A stretch of 64,000 bases of DNA from JAAYJM01 sp964498585 (GTDB lineage: Bacteria > Bacteroidota > Ignavibacteria > Kapaibacteriales > UBA2268), in NCBI GenBank assembly GCA_964498585.1, contig CAZCHH010000008.1:5527-69526 (forward strand), in the 5' to 3' direction. Below are positions 54,500 to 64,000 of the stretch, piece by piece. Made by a program: the position numbers and the translations under genes. Below the pieces are notes generated by a model that was given only the letters and a program-made list of their open reading frames with translations, ran no database searches and was not told where the DNA came from. Each line of letters opens with the position of its first letter. Position 1 is the stretch's first letter.

Positions 54500-57400
54500 T
54501 TATTTGACAATCATCATAATTGATGAAACATTGTTAGAACCAGAGCGTAAAACTACGTTATAGCTACCATTAGTCAAGTTATCTGTATTAAAGACAACTG
54601 AATGAACACCGGCGCTATAACCATCTAATCTAATTCTACCAACTTCATCACCTCTAATAGTGTAAATGACAATTTCAGCATTTCCATCGCTTGGCAAGCT
54701 GAATTCAAATGAAGTTGTGTTAGAAGCTGGATTAGGATTATTACGAATGCTAAATCCATAAACATCATCAGTAAATGCAGTGCCTTTTGCGGCATAAATT
54801 GCATTATCTGAATATGAAATAGCATCAAGGTCTATGTTCTGAGTTATTTCAACAATAGAAGAAAGAATTAAGCTATTGTATGAATTTGTTGTAGGATTAT
54901 ATAACTTAGCAGTTAGTATTTCACCATCAACAGCACCATCAATTATGTTGGTAGATGAGTTATCGCCCCAAATATTTGCAGCGACAACGCCATCCTGAAC
55001 ATAACCACTACCAATTAAATCACCGTTAGTATTGTAAACACCAACTTCAGTGCCGTTCTCTGCTTCAATTTGAATCAATAAAGTAGCAGAGCTACCTGTT
55101 CTGTTCATTGAAGGAATGAGATGTTTTGGCAATGAAGTAATGATTTCACCGGCAGTTGCCTTACCAACAGAGTTAGCAGGATATAGTAAATCTGCTTCTT
55201 CTGCTACATTGATATAATAACCTTCTCCTGGATTCAAATTACCGAGAGTATTCAATCCCCAAGCTGGGAAATAAACATGACCATCATTATTCTTAACAAT
55301 AACTAAATTAGTTCCCAAATCTGCAAGTGCAGTAGGAGCATACATTTGACTATTGCGTAAATATGAAGTTAGATTCCATCCAGCATCTAATGGGATTGGT
55401 GTTATCTCTGGGGTTATCAGATTACCAGTTATATTTAATAAGCCATCTTCATATACATTAAGTAAGTAACCATCAAAATCATTCCAATTTTCAATTGTAT
55501 TGATTCCGAAAGCAGGAGAATACATTTGTCCATAACCATTTTTCATAACTTGAACGTTAGAAACCATAGGAGCAAATATATTTACAATACTTGGGTCAGT
55601 TGGCGATACATAGCTTGAAATCATATTCCAACCTTGGTTAAGTGATATTTCAAGCTCAGTAGTAAATTGGACATACAATCCGGAAAGGACAGAGAATCCG
55701 TTTACCTGATAATCTGTAGGACCGATATCGAATGTTGCAGTTGCCCAATAAATTATATCAAGCATAGAATCCCAAACTTTGAATGAATATGGTTCACCGA
55801 CAGCGAATCCATCTTTCAATGTTGTATTTGGGTCATCACCATATACTTTAATACTAAAGTTTTCACCAGTCCAAACGCCATAGCCACCGCAATGCCAATC
55901 GCCTGGTTCTCTTTGATAGAATAAACCGATAGCATCGCCATTAACCATTGCTCTGTCGCCAATCATTGGTGCTATACTAGCAGGAACAACAATGTCAGCA
56001 TCGTTACCTGTATTAGTATTTACTTCAAGGAATTCCGGTGGAAGATTTGGACGTGTTGTAAACGACCAAACATTTGACCAATAGCCACCATAGCCAGATT
56101 CGGAAATAGCTCTTGCTCTCCACCAATACTGAGTTTCAGGTGTAAGCGGTGTTTCCATAGTGTATGTAGTATTTGGAGTAACTATATCAGCAGCAATATT
56201 TGTAAATGTTTCATCTGATGAAACCTGTATTCTGTATTCTACTCCACCTTCAACTGTTGACCAGTTAAATTGAGTAAGAAGTGCCTGGTTTGATGCACCA
56301 TCTTCAGGTGAAATCAAGTCTGGCGGGTTAAGTGGAGTTTCGCCGGGTCCGCCGCTGAACATAATGTTCGGTCTATTAACTGATGTTGTAGGAGTACCGG
56401 GTGAAGTACATACTGTTGAAGCATCAGCTCTGTAATAAAGCACAGAATTGTATGTTGTTGGTGTATAGTATGTACTGACATTTCTTGTATAAGAAGAATT
56501 ATTGAAACAAATGTCAATAAGAATATTGGATACACCATCCCATTCGAAAGGATTGATAAACATATGTGTATTCCAACCAAGAGTATTAACTAAAGATGGA
56601 TTTAGATACACAGTTGTTAGATCAACTTCATCCCAAGCAGATAATGAAGTAGCTGTAGTTTGCTTCATTCTAATTTCAAAATTAACTAATGCACCAGCAC
56701 CATTAAGAGCATAAGCGTTAAATGATAATGAAGTTAAATCGCCAGCAACACCTCCAGCTGCAAGAATTTCATCGGCAAGGACTAAGATTTGATGTTTTGC
56801 ACCCCACCAATAATTTCCATAAGGAGCCGGATAATTGTATTGGTCATTATAAGCAGTTCCATCTCCTATAACAAAGAAATTACCAGTAGTAAATTCCCAA
56901 ACTTCAGACCATGGGCTTGTTGACTCTGGATTGATTGCTCTAACTCTCCAATAATACTGAGAATTCATCTCTAAACCGAAAGTCAAATAAGATGGAGTAA
57001 TTGTTTGGTCAACTACTAAGTTTCCGAATGCAGGGTCAATAGCAACTTGAATTTGATATTCAGCAGCTCCGAATACGTCTTCCCAATCAAATGGAACAGT
57101 AGAAGGAATACTTGCTGCGTTATTTACAGGAGCAATCAAATATGGTGCCGGTAAATCGCCACCAGTAGCAAAACTCCAGCGTTGTGACCAAGAACTTGTT
57201 GCACTTCCGTCTGTTGCATTTGCTTTCCAATAATACATTGTCAGTGGAAGTAATGGATTGCCCGCTGGTACCTGATATTGACTTTCTGTAAGTGCAGGTT
57301 CGTCAATTACTATATTTGTAAAAGTTGGGTCAGTTGCGACTATTAATCCATAACCAATTACGCCTTCAACGTCTGTAAAGTCAAATAGTGGTGTTTGAGA

Positions 57401-60400
57401 AACATACATTGCCCCGTTTTCTGGCAATAAATTCTCTGGTGGGGTTATACCACTAATATCAAGCCCGAACATCATATTAGGTCTGTTAACTGATGTATTT
57501 GCAGAAGTAGGATTTGTACATAATGTTGCATTTTGGTCGCTATTAAACCAACGAACTGATGTAAATGTGGTTGGTGTATAGTATGTGCTTTCGTTACGTG
57601 TATAAGACATATTGTTAAAGCAAATATCTAATAAAATATTAGAAGCACCGTCCCATGCAAATGCGTCAGTAAATTGATGAGCATTCCAGCCAAGAACCGG
57701 TTGATAATCAACAGGACCATAAACTAATGTCCAATCGAGTAAATCCCAGGTAGTAGAAATTTCAGTTTCTGTTGTATGCTTAATTGCAATATAAAAGTCC
57801 TGAAGAAGAGTTCCTACGTTAAGTTGGGCAATTTCAAATGAAAGTGAAGTGATATTACCGACCATTGCGCCAGCATTATAAAGTTCATCAGCTGTAACTA
57901 AAATTTGATGTTTACATCCACCATACCAGTTACCATAGGGTGCAGGATAAACAGTATTGGAATTAAAGCTGGTTCCTGTTCCAATGGTAACAAATGAGCC
58001 GGTAGTAAATGTAGAAACTTCAGACCATTCGCTTGTGCTACATTCGTTTTGCATTAAAACTCTCCACCAGTATTGAGTAGTAAGAGCAAAACCGCCTGTA
58101 GTGAAGCTAGTTGTTGTTAAGTTCGTTTCGTCAATTATAATACCAGTAAAGTCTGCATTACTCGATACCTGTAAGTGATATGAAGCAGCGGCAAGATTGC
58201 CTTCCCATTCAAAAGTAGGAGTAGTAATGTAACCAGTTGCTCCGTTAGGCGGAGTATAAGTTATTGGAGCAGGTAAATCACCTTCAGTGATGAATCTCCA
58301 TTTTGAAGACCAATAGCTATCGCAGCCATCTTCTCCAAAAGCCATTACTCTCCACCAGTAGAGTGAATTTTCATCTAACTGGTTAGCAACGGGAAGTGTA
58401 AAATCTGAAGTTGTTAAACCTTCAGTTGAATAGACTAAATTTTCAAAAGAACGGTCAGTAGCTATTTGAATAGAATAAGTTAATGCACCATTTACGTCTA
58501 GCCAGTCAAATTCCGGAGTAGTAGATATACATAAACTTTGATTTGCAGGAGTAGCTAACTGCGGAAAATCAAGGCATGCAGGAGTAAATGGAATAGCAAA
58601 ACCAGTCATTTCCAATCCACCGGGGAATTGTCCAATAATAGTACCTTGACCTGTTTCAATATCTACGGTTAATAAAGCACCATAGTAATCAACATAACCA
58701 GCCCAATAGCAGGTATTTGTAACTTTTTCAAATTCCATATCCTGAGCATAGTTAGCATCAAAGCCAGTAGGTCCGATTAATGTTGGAACTGCTGAATATT
58801 TATCTATTAAATAGAAATTCTCATCTGATATGCTGACTGAATATAATTCACCATCAACAGAAGCAGCTAAGTTAATTAATATACCCGGCATAACAACACC
58901 AAGTAATGTAGCATTTCCTGTTGCTATATCAATTGTATATAAATTAGTGTTGGCACCATCATAGCCCAAGCAATACATAGTATTTGTCTGGACATCCCAG
59001 CTTAAGCCAGTTGCATCAAAGCCAACATTTCCTATGACAGTTCGTTCACCAGTGAAAGTATTTAGAGTAATGAAGCTATATGTGCCGTATTCGACACCAT
59101 ACCATACATCATTAGCCCAAGTACCGGCTGCAACGAATTGCAGGTCTTGCTGGTCTGCCATTTGAATTAAGAATCCGGGATTATCTAATGCAAATGTAAC
59201 AGGTCCCATTACATAATCGCCAGAGTTAATTGCAGCATAACCATATACTAATGGAGTTGCTCCGGTAACAAAGTTCCAGGTTTCAGACCAGGGACTTGTA
59301 GAACATTCGTTTTGAGAGTTTACTCTCCAGTAAATTTCTGTAGTTAAGGGTAAGCCAATTGCTAAGAATTGATTTGTATTAGCATAAGTATCAAATAATA
59401 AGTTTTCAAAATCTGCATCAGTTGCAACTTGAACTTGGTAATTTACTGCTGCGAAATGTGCTTCCCAAGTTAAGAATTGAGCAGGAGCTAAATCCAAAGA
59501 ACCAGAAAGTGGAGAAATTAGAATTGGAGCTGACAAATCACCTTCGGTGATAAATTTCCAACGTTGAGACCAGAAGCTAATGTTTTCGCCATCGGTTGCG
59601 TTCACACGCCAGTAAAACTGTGTTAATTCAAGCAAAGCGCTTCCGGCTGGAACCTGATATTGAGATTCTGGTATATCTGGAACATCAATCATTATATTGT
59701 AGAAATCAGGGTCAGTTGCTACTTGTAATGTATAGCTAATTGCACCTTCAGTATCTAACCAATCAAATAATGGAGCTGTGTTTACGCAGAGAGCATTATT
59801 AACCGGGTCGGCTAAATAAGGTGGTAGTATAGCAGGTACTTCTAATGAAAATTGCATATTCGGACGATAAGTAGAAGTATTTATCCATTGTGGATTTGAG
59901 CATACATCAGTAACATCACTTTGATAATACCTAGTAGCAGTAAAGTCATAAAGAGTATAATAGCAAGATTCATTATATGTCCAGGAAGTATTATTAAAAC
60001 AGACTTCAATAAGTAGGTTAGAGCCACCATCCCAGAAGAAAGGTTCAACGAAACTATGAATATTCCAACCTTCTACTGGTGTATAAGAATCACTAAAATA
60101 AACCTGAGTAAATTCTTCCATATCCCAGGCACCGGTCATATCATTTTCAGTGGTATTTTTCAACAGGATTTCATAGTCTTGAAGAGCAACACCGGAATTT
60201 AGCACAGCGACATTAAATCCGAGTGACATCAAAAAGCCCGGAGTTCCACCAGCAGCATAAATCTCATCAGCTCTGAGTAAAAACTGTTGCTTTGCACCAT
60301 AATAATAATTACCATAGCCAGTTGGGAAGCCATATTCAGTATTGTATTCAGTGCCTTCACCAATCATTATATATGCACCGGTTGTAAATGTCCAGATTTC

Positions 60401-63010
60401 AGACCATGGACTTGTACTTGTTGGATTGAACATTTCAACTCTCCACCAATACTGAGTATTCATTGAAAGACCACTTGCTGTAAACTGAGGAGCAGTAAGC
60501 ATTGTCTCGTCAATAACTATTCCGGAGAAGTCCTCAGTTGTTGAAAGTTGGAAATGATAGCCAGTAGCAGCAAAATGCCCAATCCATGTAAATTGCGGAG
60601 AGGGGGCAACGCCAGTAGCACCATTTTCTGGTGTAAGAAGAACCGGAGTTGGTAAATCGCCATCAGTAATAAACATCCATTTGGTTGACCAGTAGCTTTC
60701 GCATTCGTCACTTTGCCAAGCTTTTATTCTCCACCAATACATACTGAGTTCATCAAGAGTACCAGTATAAGTATATGATGAGCTTGTCAAACCGTCTTCA
60801 TTAAGAATAAGATTTTCGAAATTCTTGTCAGTTGCGATTTGAATTGTATAAGTTAGTGCATCAGGAACATCAAGCCAGTCGAATTCTGGAGCAACGTTAA
60901 CTCCACGGGCTTCATTCTCAGGGATAACTAATTGTGGGAATGCAAGACAAGGAGTTTCAAATGGAATAGCAAAACCGTCCATTTCTAAGCCACCGGGGAA
61001 ATCTGTAATCCAGGTTGCCGAGCCGGTTTCTTTATCAATTGTATATAAACCACCGGATGCAGTGTAGCCAGCCCAGTAACAAATATCATTGATTAAATCA
61101 AATTCCATTGATTGTGCATAATTTGCGGCATAACCAGTAGGGCCTACAACTTCTGCAATTCCAGTCATTTTATCAATATGATAAAAATTATCACTTGAAA
61201 TATCAACAGCATAAAGCTCACCATTAATATCACAAGCCATATTGATAAATAAAGTTGGAGCACTTCCACCGATTAATGTTGCAGCACCAGAGGTTAAATC
61301 AATAGTATAGAGGTTGCATACATTATCTTCATAAGCAGATGCATACATTGTATTTGTAGTAACATCATAGCTCAATCCGTTAAACGCTCTGCCTGTATAG
61401 CCAATAAGTGTTCTTTCACCGGTAGCAGTATTTACTGATACAAAGTTATTATCACCATAAACAGTAGCATACCATACTCCATTAGCCCAAGCGCCACCGG
61501 AAAGGAATTGCTGACCGGTTTGGTCATTTAAAAGTATCATTTCGCCGGGATTATCTAAGCTAAATGTAACTGGTCCTTCGCCCAATTCACCTGATTGGTC
61601 GTAAGCATTGTATCCATAAACAGCTGAAATAGAAGTAGTTGTAAACATCCATTCTTCAGACCACTCGCTGTTAACATCAGTATTATGGGCTCTTGCACGC
61701 CACCAGTAAGAAGTATTAAGAGCTAAGCCACCTGCAACATAATCAGTTGAGGTTAAGTTGTTTTCATCATATACTAATTCTTCAAAACCAGCATCAGAAG
61801 CAACTTGAACTTGATACCATTCAGCACCAACAACAGAGTTCCAGTCAAGTGGGGCATTAGAGAAAACTTCTACAGCACCATTGAAAGGTGATACTAAAAG
61901 TGGAGCGGCTAATGGACCTTCAGTAGTAAATGTCCATTTTTTAGACCAGGCACCAATTTCACCTTCTGTATAATTTGCTCTGACATGCCAGTAATAAACT
62001 GTTGTTTCCTCCAGAATATTCGCTAGTGTTTGATAAACTAAATCATTAATTTCATTTACATCAATTACTGTTGTTGAAAAATCTGATGCATTCGATACCT
62101 GAATTTGATAACTTAAGGCATCTGGGACACCAGACCATTGAAATAATGGTTCAGTAGTAACTAAATTGGAATTATTTTCTGGAAATACAAGAAGAGGCGG
62201 AGGTTCTCCGGCAACTCCCATAGTATAAGCAAATAACTTATTAGGAGTACCTTGAATTAAACCACCGATTACAAAGTAACCCGGATTAATATCAAGAGAA
62301 TTAAATAATCCGCCTGCAATGCCATCAATTATGTCAATACCTGCATCAAGCATAGCATCGTGCCAAATATTAGTTTGAGTTCCAGTTTCAAGTTCAATTT
62401 GAACTATAGCTGAAGTAGATGCTTCATGAGCTTGACTATGTAGCCAAAGGAAAGGTCCGCCTTCACTAATGTTGTCATAAGCAGAGCCATAAATTGAGAT
62501 AACGCCGTGTGTTGCTGCTGCAATTGTTGCACCAATTGAGCCGTCACGGCCTACACGAACAATATCAGTTGCCCAGTTACCACACCAAAAAGCGTCGTTA
62601 TCTGAGTCATAAGCAATATGTCTTGCTCCTACGGCAGGCCCTGGAATAGTAGTTATTAATGTTTGGGTTGTAAAATCCATTTGATTAATAACACCACTTG
62701 CAGCAGCATTACTACCATAAAAGTAAGTACCGTCATAAGCTAAGTCTCTTAAGCCAGTGGCTCCGGGGACCATAAAAGTCTCAATCCAGTTGCCATCTAA
62801 ATCGAACTTAGCAAAATTGCCAGATGCCCAAAATGTTGTATAAAGATATACACCATCTGTTTCGGAGCCGGCTTGACCTACTCCTGCATCTGCAGACACG
62901 TCATAAGACCAAAGCATATCCCAATCCTGTGCTTGTACTGTATTAAAGCCAAGAAATAGAACGATAAGCAATGATAGCATCGAAAATGATAATTTCGATA
63001 ATCTGTTCAT
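54500..63010 (-). CDS. Giant T9SS-secreted protein with fibronectin III-like repeats and duplicated super-modules
   Basis: Protein of 2836 residues. An in-frame TTG 12 bases upstream contains the GGAGG that serves the ATG at 63010; that start gives a signal peptide ending VQAQ. An N-terminal propeller-like domain is followed by 11 fibronectin III-like repeats of about 100 residues (pattern P.L..P.NGA, F.W, A..Y..Q.A.D..F, YWWR, SEWS.W.FTTG). Between pairs of these lie two kinds of insert. Propeller-like module B (GPVTFSLDNPG...GLEMDGFAIPF) occurs at 60945-61630 and 58570-59255. Module C (GTG...YPAPYGNWYGG, ...NMMFG) occurs at 59835-60370, 57440-57985 and 56335-56875. Two GWN segments (QGWNMISSYVSP, AGWNLTSYL) precede the T9SS sorting domain ending MMIVK. 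Likely a surface or matrix adhesin. Confidence 0.85.
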   Translation of the reverse strand: MNRLSKLSFSMLSLLIVLFLGFNTVQAQDWDMLWSYDVSADAGVGQAGSETDGVYLYTTFWASGNFAKFDLDGNWIETFMVPGATGLRDLAYDGTYFYGSNAAASGVINQMDFTTQTLITTIPGPAVGARHIAYDSDNDAFWCGNWATDIVRVGRDGSIGATIAAATHGVISIYGSAYDNISEGGPFLWLHSQAHEASTSAIVQIELETGTQTNIWHDAMLDAGIDIIDGIAGGLFNSLDINPGYFVIGGLIQGTPNKLFAYTMGVAGEPPPLLVFPENNSNLVTTEPLFQWSGVPDALSYQIQVSNASDFSTTVIDVNEINDLVYQTLANILEETTVYYWHVRANYTEGEIGAWSKKWTFTTEGPLAAPLLVSPFNGAVEVFSNAPLDWNSVVGAEWYQVQVASDAGFEELVYDENNLTSTDYVAGGLALNTSYWWRARAHNTDVNSEWSEEWMFTTTSISAVYGYNAYDQSGELGEGPVTFSLDNPGEMILLNDQTGQQFLSGGAWANGVWYATVYGDNNFVSVNTATGERTLIGYTGRAFNGLSYDVTTNTMYASAYEDNVCNLYTIDLTSGAATLIGGSAPTLFINMACDINGELYAVDISSDNFYHIDKMTGIAEVVGPTGYAANYAQSMEFDLINDICYWAGYTASGGLYTIDKETGSATWITDFPGGLEMDGFAIPFETPCLAFPQLVIPENEARGVNVAPEFDWLDVPDALTYTIQIATDKNFENLILNEDGLTSSSYTYTGTLDELSMYWWRIKAWQSDECESYWSTKWMFITDGDLPTPVLLTPENGATGVAPSPQFTWIGHFAATGYHFQLSTTEDFSGIVIDETMLTAPQFTASGLSMNTQYWWRVEMFNPTSTSPWSEIWTFTTGAYIMIGEGTEYNTEYGFPTGYGNYYYGAKQQFLLRADEIYAAGGTPGFLMSLGFNVAVLNSGVALQDYEILLKNTTENDMTGAWDMEEFTQVYFSDSYTPVEGWNIHSFVEPFFWDGGSNLLIEVCFNNTSWTYNESCYYTLYDFTATRYYQSDVTDVCSNPQWINTSTYRPNMQFSLEVPAILPPYLADPVNNALCVNTAPLFDWLDTEGAISYTLQVATDPDFYNIMIDVPDIPESQYQVPAGSALLELTQFYWRVNATDGENISFWSQRWKFITEGDLSAPILISPLSGSLDLAPAQFLTWEAHFAAVNYQVQVATDADFENLLFDTYANTNQFLAIGLPLTTEIYWRVNSQNECSTSPWSETWNFVTGATPLVYGYAAINSGDYVMGPVTFALDNPGFLIQMADQQDLQFVAAGTWANDVWYGVEYGTYSFITLNTFTGERTVIGNVGFDATGLSWDVQTNTMYCLGYDGANTNLYTIDIATGNATLLGVVMPGILINLAASVDGELYSVSISDENFYLIDKYSAVPTLIGPTGFDANYAQDMEFEKVTNTCYWAGYVDYYGALLTVDIETGQGTIIGQFPGGLEMTGFAIPFTPACLDFPQLATPANQSLCISTTPEFDWLDVNGALTYSIQIATDRSFENLVYSTEGLTTSDFTLPVANQLDENSLYWWRVMAFGEDGCDSYWSSKWRFITEGDLPAPITYTPPNGATGYITTPTFEWEGNLAAASYHLQVSSNADFTGIIIDETNLTTTSFTTGGFALTTQYWWRVLMQNECSTSEWSEVSTFTTGSFVTIGTGTSFNSNTVYPAPYGNWYGGCKHQILVTADELYNAGAMVGNITSLSFEIAQLNVGTLLQDFYIAIKHTTETEISTTWDLLDWTLVYGPVDYQPVLGWNAHQFTDAFAWDGASNILLDICFNNMSYTRNESTYYTPTTFTSVRWFNSDQNATLCTNPTSANTSVNRPNMMFGLDISGITPPENLLPENGAMYVSQTPLFDFTDVEGVIGYGLIVATDPTFTNIVIDEPALTESQYQVPAGNPLLPLTMYYWKANATDGSATSSWSQRWSFATGGDLPAPYLIAPVNNAASIPSTVPFDWEDVFGAAEYQIQVAIDPAFGNLVVDQTITPSYLTFGLEMNSQYYWRVRAINPESTSPWSEVWEFTTGNFFVIGDGTAYNDQYNYPAPYGNYWWGAKHQILVLADEILAAGGVAGDLTSLSFNAYALNGAGALVNFEIRMKQTTATSLSAWDEVDLTTVYLNPSLVNTLGWNTHMFINPFEWDGVSNILIDICFNNSSYTRNVSTYYTPTTYNSVLYYRADASTVCTSPGTPTTSVNRPNIMFSGGPGETPLNPPDLISPEDGASNQALLTQFNWSTVEGGVEYRIQVSSDETFTNIAADIVTPNTTYTMETPLTPETQYWWRARAISESGYGGYWSNVWSFTTRPNLPPEFLEVNTNTGNDADIVVPASIAPMIGDRAMVNGDAIGLFYQREPGDWHCGGYGVWTGENFSIKVYGDDPNTTLKDGFAVGEPYSFKVWDSMLDIIYWATATFDIGPTDYQVNGFSVLSGLYVQFTTELEISLNQGWNMISSYVSPTDPSIVNIFAPMVSNVQVMKNGYGQMYSPAFGINTIENWNDFDGYLLNVYEDGLLNITGNLITPEITPIPLDAGWNLTSYLRNSQMYAPTALADLGTNLVIVKNNDGHVYFPAWGLNTLGNLNPGEGYYINVAEEADLLYPANSVGKATAGEIITSLPKHLIPSMNRTGSSATLLIQIEAENGTEVGVYNTNGDLIGSGYVQDGVVAANIWGDNSSTNIIDGAVDGEILTAKLYNPTTNSYNSLILSSIVEITQNIDLDAISYSDNAIYAAKGTAFTDDVYGFSIRNNPNPASNTTSFEFSLPSDGNAEIVIYTIRGDEVGRIRLDGYSAGVHSVVFNTDNLTNGSYNVVLRSGSNNVSSIMMIVK
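56876..61630 (-). repeat. Intragenic tandem duplication of a ~2.38-kb coding unit
   Basis: Within the giant gene the order module B, two fibronectin repeats, module C, two fibronectin repeats spans 61630-59256 and is repeated at 59255-56876. A partial third copy (module C plus one repeat) follows at 56875 down to about 56050. The two units are nearly the same length (about 2375-2380 bases by motif positions). The copies have diverged strongly in sequence, so the duplication is old. Confidence 0.75.
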
Positions 63011-63640
63011 TAAAACCTCCAATATGGTTGAAAGAAAACATTTTATTCATTATGAATGCGATTCTAAAGGCGTTGTAGAATTAACTACAGGTTACAGAAC
63101 AAATATCATTATATTAATTACTCAAAATACTCTTACATTGTATGATGTAATAATTAATCTTATTTATTTTTTTATTTGAAATTTGCAGTAAAACTTGTTT
63201 TGATTTTTTTTCAAAGCTTAAATTGTATAAAAAATAATATTTCCTCCGTTATGTTTTGCTATTATTTTCATTTTATTTTCATTGTTTGTATTTTTATATC
63301 AATACAAAATCCATATCCTTTTTAAATTCCAATATATAATAATTTTTTTAAAAAAACAAAAAAAAATTTAATTTATTTTATTTTTTTAAAATATTATTTT
63401 TAAAAAAAAGTATTGATTTTATACTTATAATATAATTTAATCTTATTAAATTGTGAAATTTAAATGAATTATATTATCATCAAATATTAATATTAAGTTA
63501 TTACAAATATATTTATAATAATCCACCTTACACATTTTCATTTAAAATTTATACAAGTTAAGCTGACACACTATTTTTCTTTTTAACTTAAGAACCATTC
63601 ACCCTCTCAAGCTATTCATTACCCATATCTTTAAAACGTC
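63011..63640. other. Long AT-rich upstream region of the giant gene
   Basis: More than 600 bases without a supportable gene. The stretch 63340-63480 is almost pure A and T. I found no TAnnTTTG match on the minus strand within 250 bases of the start codon, so the promoter is not identified. The length could leave room for regulation or an unseen small RNA. Confidence 0.4.
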
Positions 63641-63649
63641 TCGATATCT

Positions 63650-63870
63650 TACTTATCCCGTAGGGATAAAATATTTTTTACAATGATTTTTTTAGTGTCT
63701 TTTTATTCCGTAAAAGTAAAATATTGGTAGAAATTGCATCTATTTTTGTTTTACAACTCCGTAGGAGTTGAATATTAATCAAGATGTATTAAATATTTAA
63801 CTCCTACGGAGTTACAACAATCAATTCGTTATTTTTCTACCAATATTAAATTCCTAACGGAATTTTATAA
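63650..63870. repeat. Nested palindromic repeat with AACTCCGTAGGAGTT cores
   Basis: The core palindromes AACTCCGTAGGAGTT (63756-63770) and AACTCCTACGGAGTT (63800-63814) are themselves inverted copies. Outside them AATATTGGTAGAAATT (63721-63736) pairs with TTTTCTACCAATATT (63834-63848), and TTCCGTAAAAG (from 63707) with ATTCCTAACGGAAT. A separate hairpin TTATCCC-GTA-GGGATAA lies at 63655-63669. The whole is one imperfect inverted repeat related to 2905-3056. No reading frame. Confidence 0.7.
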
Positions 63871-64000
63871 AAATGAAAATTGTTTCTGAATGTTATAAAA
63901 AACAATAATTATAAAGAACGTATCAGCCCTGGGGAAAGGGGAGGTGTATTATTCTTGATTTTAACACTTTAATTCTTTAAATTTTTATTATTATATTACA
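63871..64000. other. Right window edge, no gene seen
   Basis: AT-rich sequence. CCCTGGGGAAAGGGGAGGTGT at 63928-63948 faintly resembles the end of the MITE-like element at 3179-3347. Nothing else can be supported. Confidence 0.3.

Overview
The window is AT-rich (about one third G+C by eye) and looks chromosomal, from a member of the Bacteroidota/Chlorobi/Ignavibacteria/Kapabacteria (FCB) assemblage. Three things point there: seven secreted proteins end in the short C-terminal sorting domain of the type IX secretion system (T9SS); a lipoprotein resembles the T9SS component PorW/SprE; and the promoter ahead of the only tRNA gene fits the Bacteroidota pattern TTG-N19-TAnnTTTG. I cannot resolve the class from this window alone. 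No phage, plasmid, CRISPR array or intact insertion sequence is visible.

Layout. 1-6715 (+): a MacAB-TolC-like efflux locus with the end of a TolC protein, a zinc-ribbon RDD membrane protein, a MacA-like adaptor, then an 886-bp gap packed with palindromic repeats, then one ABC ATPase and two MacB-like permeases. 6811-12017 (-): a lone nuoF, an NSS-family sodium symporter and dsbD. 12135-15202: an unrecognised HTH/NTPase/helical-repeat protein (-) and, divergently, an orphan IS630-type HTH protein (+). 15822-31237 (+): tRNA-Arg(CCG), a membrane-anchored TPR protein, then four large secreted T9SS-type proteins carrying Pmp-like beta-helix, Ycf48-like propeller, cohesin-like and dockerin-like modules. 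31555-38298: an hpnC-like squalene synthase (-), the PorW-like lipoprotein (+), ftsY (-) and three small secreted or lipoproteins (-). 38692-47730 (+): a PKD-repeat T9SS protein, mntP, a soluble multi-PAS hybrid histidine kinase and a one-POTRA Omp85-like barrel. 48044-50938 (-): an Asp-box T9SS protein. 51057-54072 (+): a small barrel protein, murQ and an OstA/LptA-like protein. 54500-63010 (-): a 2836-residue T9SS protein built from tandemly duplicated super-modules.

How the genes relate. Most of the coding capacity is for the cell envelope: efflux, disulfide reduction, outer-membrane barrels, LPS-transport-like and peptidoglycan-recycling functions, and a large set of exported T9SS cargo. 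The long intergenic gaps are full of short dispersed inverted repeats and MITE-like elements of several families.

The points most worth following are the HTH-NTPase/orphan IS630-HTH pair, the cohesin-like/dockerin-like T9SS gene set, the propeller nested in a Pmp-like helix, the 2.38-kb intragenic tandem duplication, and the non-autonomous repeat families. I found no convincing complete new defence or biosynthetic system. The HTH-NTPase/HTH pair is the nearest candidate, and its function is unknown.
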